DNA of 64,000 nt from Ianthella basta (Eukaryota; Porifera; Demospongiae; Verongiida; Ianthellidae): NCBI GenBank assembly GCA_964019415.1, contig OZ025885.1, forward strand, positions 3,187,351-3,251,350, read 5' to 3'. Positions 58,523-64,000 of this stretch are shown here, in pieces. A model generated the notes under the pieces. The model was not told the DNA's origin. It worked only from the letters and a program-made list of their open reading frames with translations, and ran no database searches. The first letter of the stretch is position 1; each line of letters begins with the position of its first letter. A program made the translations under genes and the position numbers.

Positions 58523-61500
58523 TCATGGCAGACTAACTACTTCTGCAGAACGGAGTAGAGTCTTCTTGTTTCTTGCATTACTAAGTCCACCTAACACCAA
58601 AATGGAATGCCTACTGATACTTACTACAGCAGACCACGCACGGGGTTCCAGTAGTTGGCCAACTGTTAACCACTTGTTGCTATGAGGATCGTACATGACA
58701 ATGTCGGGAGTTGGTTGGTGTGAGCTGTTAAATCCACCAACAGCCAGCGCTTGAGCTGCCACGTTTTGTAACAGTGCTGAGCAGTAGTTTGGAGTCGGAG
58801 TTATCTCTGTCCATGTGCACAGATGCGACAGGCTGTCTTGCCCAGTGGAGCACACTTTCTCAAGAGTAGCCACCGGCAATAACAACACACTCTTAGAAGA
58901 TGTGCCTGTGTCAGTAGCTGCATCATACTTGATAGCAGCACTGGCCACATAGATGTGTGTGCCACACACTGCTATTTTCATGCAATACATTGGACGTGGG
59001 AGTTGCAAGTTTGCTGCTGTTGACCAATGCCATGTGGTGGTGTCTAGTACATCAATGCTGCTTAGAAGGGTTTTCCTGTCCTCGGCCATCCCTCCTGCCA
59101 CTACTACATAGGTACTATACGTTGCAACACCGGGTCGTGACCTTTTGGTTGGCATTCTTGGCATGTCATTCTCCCAACCTTGTTCACTCCATGTACTGAC
59201 CATGTTGGTTATGGTACAGGATGAAGCCTCCCTTCCACCGATAAGCACTAGTTCATCTTTTATGGCAACAGCTTCACTGTAGAATTGTGGAGCTGGGTGA
59301 GGGAGTTTGGTCCATGTTGCCCTATCAAGGTTATACACTTGTACCACACAGGCTGAACTGACTTTTGGACAGAATCCTCCGCAGACATACACATTCCTTT
59401 CAATTACAATTGCACTCGCACCAGCTGTTGCTATTGGTAATTTTGGTAATTTAGGCAAGTGTAGGGGTGGGTCTTCCAGTACTTGACTAGTTTGGAAGAC
59501 CTGTGGAATAGAGAAAGGCAAATAATCAATGTATGTCCATGGCTTATATAGACTATTACAAGCTGTATTCATGAATGGTTCGCACTGCCACTTTGTAGAG
59601 AAGAAAATGAGAATCAAATTAAAAAAGTATTTATTATTATCCACACAATTACCTGCTTACATTATAAATTGTATTAAGCATAAACGTATTGCATCACCGG
59701 GTGAACAATGCAGGCCATCCATCACCATTTGGGTGATTGCAGCTGGGTGACACTGCCTGGGTATAGTGCTGATCTTGTTTGCACTGACGTTGGGCACTGT
59801 CATGCACTTGCATGCACATATACAGCTACCCTTACACGTATTGCGTGGTCATGTCTTTCCTTAGCGAATAAGACAGTGCCGAAGCCAAGCAAGCTTTCTG
59901 CCCAATAGCTTACTTTGCAATAGCGAGAAGGCTTTCAGCAGCCCAGAATGCTGACAGCTAAAGTACCCAAATAGCGAAACAAAAATACCCATGTACTGAT
60001 AGCCAGAGCAGCTCCCTCACACCAGATATTAACAGTAAACTTCTGCGCAAGTGCGCGTTGTGCCTGGGAGACCCAAACTGCGGAGTGCAAAGCGTCTAAG
60101 AGATGGCTGGCTGCAAGGCACATGCACTCTGCCAGAGCGACCATGTTTGCGGTTACATCATTGCGTCGTCCAATCAAATGCCTGTTTTTTAATGCCATGC
60201 ACAAACAAACAAATGCACAGACTGGAAAAGATTAAATATATTAAGGAAAATAACTCAACCCTTGGACATGCATGTCAAGGCAATTGGCAAGGGTATTTGC
60301 ATCAACTGAGCGAAATGTGCACTCTGTCAATATACTGCATGCAGGCACTGTATAGGTACTGCACAATAATTTTGATGACTAAAGTGTTGAATTATATAAT
60401 TATACACACTGGGACAGTGAATTCGAATGTGCTTGCACAATTTGCTAGGCAAGCACTGCGACTGATAATTATGTACAGTTGGTAGAGGCTCATAGCTGCA
60501 ATGTAGATTTAAATGAGAAAGGGTTGGTTCTCTAATACTAGCTTCACAACAGGGTTGAAAACCTTGCCGACGTTTCGACCAGATGCTCTGGTCTTCTTCA
60601 GGGCGAAGATCTTCGCCCTGAAGAAGACCAGAGCATCTGGTCGAAACGTCGGCAAGGTTTTCAACCCTGTTGTGAAGCTAGTATTAGAGAACCAACCCTT
60701 TCTGATGCCTGAGCCAGCTGAGAAGCCCTCACTTCATTAGATTTAAATGCCAGAAGTTTCGGCTCAAGAGCCTTTGCCAACTGATTGTAGTTTGTTACAG
60801 AGCCTCTGTAGTTGACAAAGGCTCTTGAGCTGAAATGTCCTGTGACCAACTCCTCTGTTTCAAGCTGCTGTAATGCTTTATTGAATTACTGTTTGAATCT
60901 TTTACATGCACCTGGAGAGGAATACCATAGATCAAATGCTATGAGATTGATGTTTGACAATCACGTAGCAAAGAAGGATTAATTAGTAAGAATAAAAAGT
61001 TTTGACCTCGAGTGCACACAGTATACATGATTGCTCAACACCAATCCCATTTCTGTTCCAAACTATATGAGCCTCTACCACATAACTATTTGATGCAACT
61101 GGTCCAGATGACATGACCATGTGCGCACATGAGCGAATGTCATTGTTTCACATTCAACGTTGAAAGAACTGTAAGAAGCCAAGAAAGAGTGTGTGATTGC
61201 TGCTCACTTCAGCACTTCCTGAGACTGGACTACACACATCTTGAGTGGGTATGCTAGTGGCAGACTGGGTATTTGGCAGCTGAATGGGGAGATTGGGTAC
61301 ATGCATTTATATAACACTCATCATGCAGTGACCATAATTAAGCATACAATCCTTTAATGTATCCCTGTACTGTTTGTGTAATGTACTACACTAGATGTGT
61401 ACAGCAAGAGAACAGAGATCTACAGCCGATAATATTATAGATGACATTTCATGGAAGGTGTTCAAGGAAGTGAGCTTCATTGCAGATGATGCTCATGGAG

Positions 61501-64000
61501 GCATGCAGACACTCCAGAACCTTTATCTACTCCCTTACCTTCTAACGCTCAAAGCATGCTTCGAGTAATAGTTATAGACCTCTTAGTGTGTGATACGCTG
61601 CATACACAGCACAAGGTGAGTGCTGTGTATGCATCGTATAACAAACTAAGAGGTCTATAACTCATATCTCCCGTTGCCATGGCCCTATAAGCACCCGTTC
61701 GGCGGGAGCATGATTGCTTTCGATAATGTAGGCTTTTTATTCAAAAGGCAGGCTTCTTTCAGGACAGTGGCTCTCAAGAGTCTGCCTATAGTTTTCTTGA
61801 ATTTGTAAGTGCTGTGACAGTGCTTTTTACTGCTGCTGTGAGTTTGAGTGCCTCCTGCGTACAAAATATAGCGCATGTGCTTGCAGTTTCTCAATTGTGC
61901 ACTGTGCAGATTGCGTAGCTACATGGTTCATTGCTCTGCTACAGACCGCTTTTAAGTCGTTAGCTTGCGTGCATTGGTTGCAGCATGATGGAGGGAGGTA
62001 TTTCACCCCCTTTTCACTGCATGCTTTGCAGACTCTCAAAGCCATGCAAAGTTGAAGCTGAATGCAGTATAATGATCCTTGCATTTTATTCTTTACTGGC
62101 AACATGTAGATAACCTTTGACCTGATTGACGTTGTCAATATTAACTGGTTTCAACTGGTAGATATCGACAATATCAACTCACTAGCCCAGGGCTCTTAAC
62201 TTAATATGAATGATATGAGAAATCTTAGCGCATGGTAGCCATGGCAATGGGAGATGATCGCATGTATCATTGGTTTGATATAGCACTGGTTGACAAAGGG
62301 CAGGCAGGCACATGTTAAGCCTCATACCCAGGCTCTTTCAATTGATTGCTAATCTCCCACACCTGCTAACTATCCACAGACAGCCTGGGTATATGGCTAG
62401 CACATAATATTGCACAAACCACATAAGCCCACTGCACACATGATCATGTGTCTATTTTAATATATGAACATGTAAGGCCACCTGTCTATTCCAATTTAAT
62501 ATGCTTTTCCTCTTAAATACAAGGTAATATTCCCAAATGGCAACTTAAAGAATGTGGCCGATGCAGCTGCAGAGTCATCCACTTGTGTTTATCTGCATGG
62601 GCTACAAGTGCAATAGCTGATGCAATAGCCAATGTTCATGCATTCATCATGCTGCTATGGATGCCTGTGCTATCAATCCTTGAGGATGTTTGGTCTTGCT
62701 CATTAGTGGTAATTGCAATGGGAATGTAATGCATATGCAGGTGAGCTGCAGTGAAGTCCTTGCATGTGTGGTGGTATATGTAAATAGGAGTGCATGTGTG
62801 CCATAGCTCCTCACTGTTCTTCCTGGGGCAGGCCTGCACACTTCCTGTGTGAGTCTGCTAGCAGTGGATTGGACAGTCTGCAGTTGAAAGGGAAGCTCTC
62901 TTGTCAGTGACCCACATGGCATACAAGTATGTACAGTACATTCAGATGCTGCAGCTACTGCAATCTGCATACAGTTTTATATCTCAATAGAATTTATGGA
63001 TGTTTTACAAATTTCACGAATTAGTCAATGCATAAATAATATGTAAATAAAACAATTTCACATTCAGTATACAGCTAAACACTATACTATCCGTGTACTT
63101 GCATGGAATGCAGTCACGGGAAAATCCCCTATAAAAGTGTGGTCACGCGGCGCCCTTCTACTAATGAAGGAGTCTCCCTCCCTCGCATTCCCAGTGCCAA
63201 GCAGTCAATCAGTGGCACTCACTCACAGAAACAAAGCTGGAATTTTAAGAATGTAAACTACGTACGTACTTGCCACATAAGTCTAAGACAGCTATATGAT
63301 TGGTGTATGCCATGTTTAGCTATGACTGCATGACATGTCATGGCCAATTGCAAGTGATTGAATCACAGTCATATACACACACACACAGGCACGAATGAAA
63401 TCACCTTGTCTCTTTCCACCATGGCCAGCAATTGGGTGTGTACTCCTACTATGTCTGGTCTCTCTTTTGGGCTATCCTTCAAACAGGACAGGATCAGGGG
63501 CTGCAGGGGATGGTCCTCATCCAACTTGGAGAGGTCCCCTTGACGACGCTGCATCTCTGGAGTGACGCCAATACCAACCATACTCACACGAGGAGGCTGC
63601 TGAGTGGCTATTTCTAGCATGAGCACACCGAGGGAGAACATGTCTAGTTTCTCATTGTAGTGGGACTGTTCTTGCATCGCTTCTGGGGACATGAAAGGAA
63701 TAGCCCCTGGCTGACCTGTGCTAAAGTAGTCTGTTGTCTTCAACCTGGACTGGCCGAGGTCACCGATCTTCACCACTCCGTCGGCATCCAACAAGATGTT
63801 TTTATCAGTGAGGTCTCTGTGCACAATGGGAGGAGTGCGCGTGTGAAGAAAGTGGAGACCCCGAGCAATCTCAGCGCAAATCTCCAGCTGCTTCTGTCGA
63901 CTCAGTTGACCTCTGTTCCGCTCCAGATATCGTCGCAAGTTCTCCATCATCAGTTCCATCACAAGTATAGGCTCGTCAGTCGTCTCATCGTAGAATGCTC
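58523..64000 (-). CDS. Kinase-kelch protein, 5' partial
   Basis: Two exons seen: 64000-63405 (kinase; continues off the right edge) and 59500-58523 (325 codons plus stop), which join in phase 0. The kinase part begins at AFYDETTDEPILVMELMMEN (hinge) and has HRDLTDKNILLD (catalytic loop), GDLG in place of DFG, PFMSPEA (APE-like) and D-F-S-L-G motifs: a TKL-like kinase. The kelch exon has about six repeats (NVYVCGG, LVLIGGR, YVVVAGGMAE, QALAVGGFNS, ILVLGGLSN), likely a beta-propeller for binding partners. Joining the two across a 3.9-kb intron is inferred from phase, strand and order; further exons between (for example a coiled coil) may exist. Kinase-kelch fusions are, as I recall, common in sponges. 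The intron holds two hammerhead-like foldback elements. Confidence 0.75.
60516..60703. mobile_element. Perfect 188-bp palindrome with two hammerhead-like cores
   Basis: Every base pairs about the centre 60609/60610 with no spacer; checked block by block across the 94-bp arms. Each strand carries CTGAAGA, an extra A, a 7-bp stem GACCAGA/TCTGGTC with loop GCA, GAAA, CGTC; plus-strand positions 60618-60650. Stem I is GCC/GGC. It lies in the kinase-kelch intron. An assembly foldback artefact must be considered. Confidence 0.75.
60615..60653 (+). ncRNA. Hammerhead-like ribozyme motif (intact core)
   Basis: GCC-CTGAAGA-A-GACCAGA-GCA-TCTGGTC-GAAA-CGTC-GGC. Position 7 of the core is A, which hammerheads tolerate. 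As in the 35.5 kb motif there is one extra A before stem II and a minimal ACGT stem III. The same motif occurs on the minus strand at 60566-60604. Confidence 0.5.
60742..60850. mobile_element. Degenerate foldback hammerhead-like pair
   Basis: GCCAGAAGTTTCGGCTCAAG at the left and TTGAGCTGAAATGTCCTG at the right face each other. The plus-strand right copy reads TTGACAAAGGCTC...GAGCTGAAATGTCC, with a mutated first core part but an intact GAAAYGTC. Confidence 0.5.
61000..63360. other. Kinase-kelch intron, no further exon recognised
   Basis: AT-rich. It contains one foldback of about 100 bp (61563-61662): perfect 17-bp outer arms GTTATAGACCTCTTAGT (61571) and inverse (61645) plus inner arms around GCATACACAGCAC. 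Related CCATGGCAA-type words at 61664 and 62236 face each other and may be ends of a larger element. No coiled-coil exon was seen. Confidence 0.4.

Noticed and set aside
59935-60204. 89-residue minus-strand frame
   Set aside because: No family resemblance, no splice context, and inside the kinase-kelch intron.

Overview
The window is eukaryotic: genes carry many spliced exons with GT-AG (and two probable GC-AG) introns, and the intergenic and intronic DNA is full of microsatellites, minisatellites and small foldback elements. The gene repertoire suggests an early-branching animal, most likely a demosponge. It includes a Death-NACHT-LRR receptor, secreted four-domain trefoil proteins, a TKL-type kinase apparently fused to kelch repeats, and ZNF862/hAT and invertebrate retroelement remnants. 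This organism call is an inference from gene content only.

Layout: 750-20429 (+) is prolyl endopeptidase (PREP), 19 exons with a complete Ser-Asp-His triad; only its N-terminal exon(s) lie off the left edge. 21316-22592 (-) is a four-trefoil secreted protein gene with two damaged splice sites. 24363-33765 (+) is a 15-exon ankyrin-repeat TRP channel (TRPV-like). 36254-41643 (-) is a tandem array of three nearly identical four-trefoil genes in ~2.06-2.13 kb repeat units, each with a TATA box and a CA tract. 44891-46760 is a graveyard: a retroelement C-terminus joined to a kelch-exon fragment (-), then UBR5-like HECT exons (+). 47815-56372 (+) is a Death-NACHT-LRR (NLR) gene with transposon debris in its introns. 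57646-58020 (-) is a two-exon gene for an 81-residue membrane protein. 58523-64000 (-) is a kinase-kelch gene, 5' partial.

The most unusual theme is a set of inverted-repeat elements whose arms carry a hammerhead-ribozyme-like core (CUGAnGA, GC-rich stem, GAAACGUC), found head to head on opposite strands at about 16.9-17.15, 20.59-20.79, 34.80-35.56, 42.08-42.26, 60.52-60.70 and 60.74-60.85 kb, plus single degenerate copies. The core resembles that reported for Penelope-like retroelement terminal repeats, but no reverse transcriptase is seen beside these copies. The 60.5 kb copy is a perfect 188-bp palindrome; the 34.8 kb copy has one intact-looking core and a 41-bp perfect hinge palindrome.

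The trefoil genes likely feed a secreted mucus or surface layer, and the NLR and TRP genes are sensors. Nothing shows that they are co-regulated, except that the outer trefoil gene and the array share a duplicated upstream block (about 23.40-23.90 and 42.42-42.77 kb).
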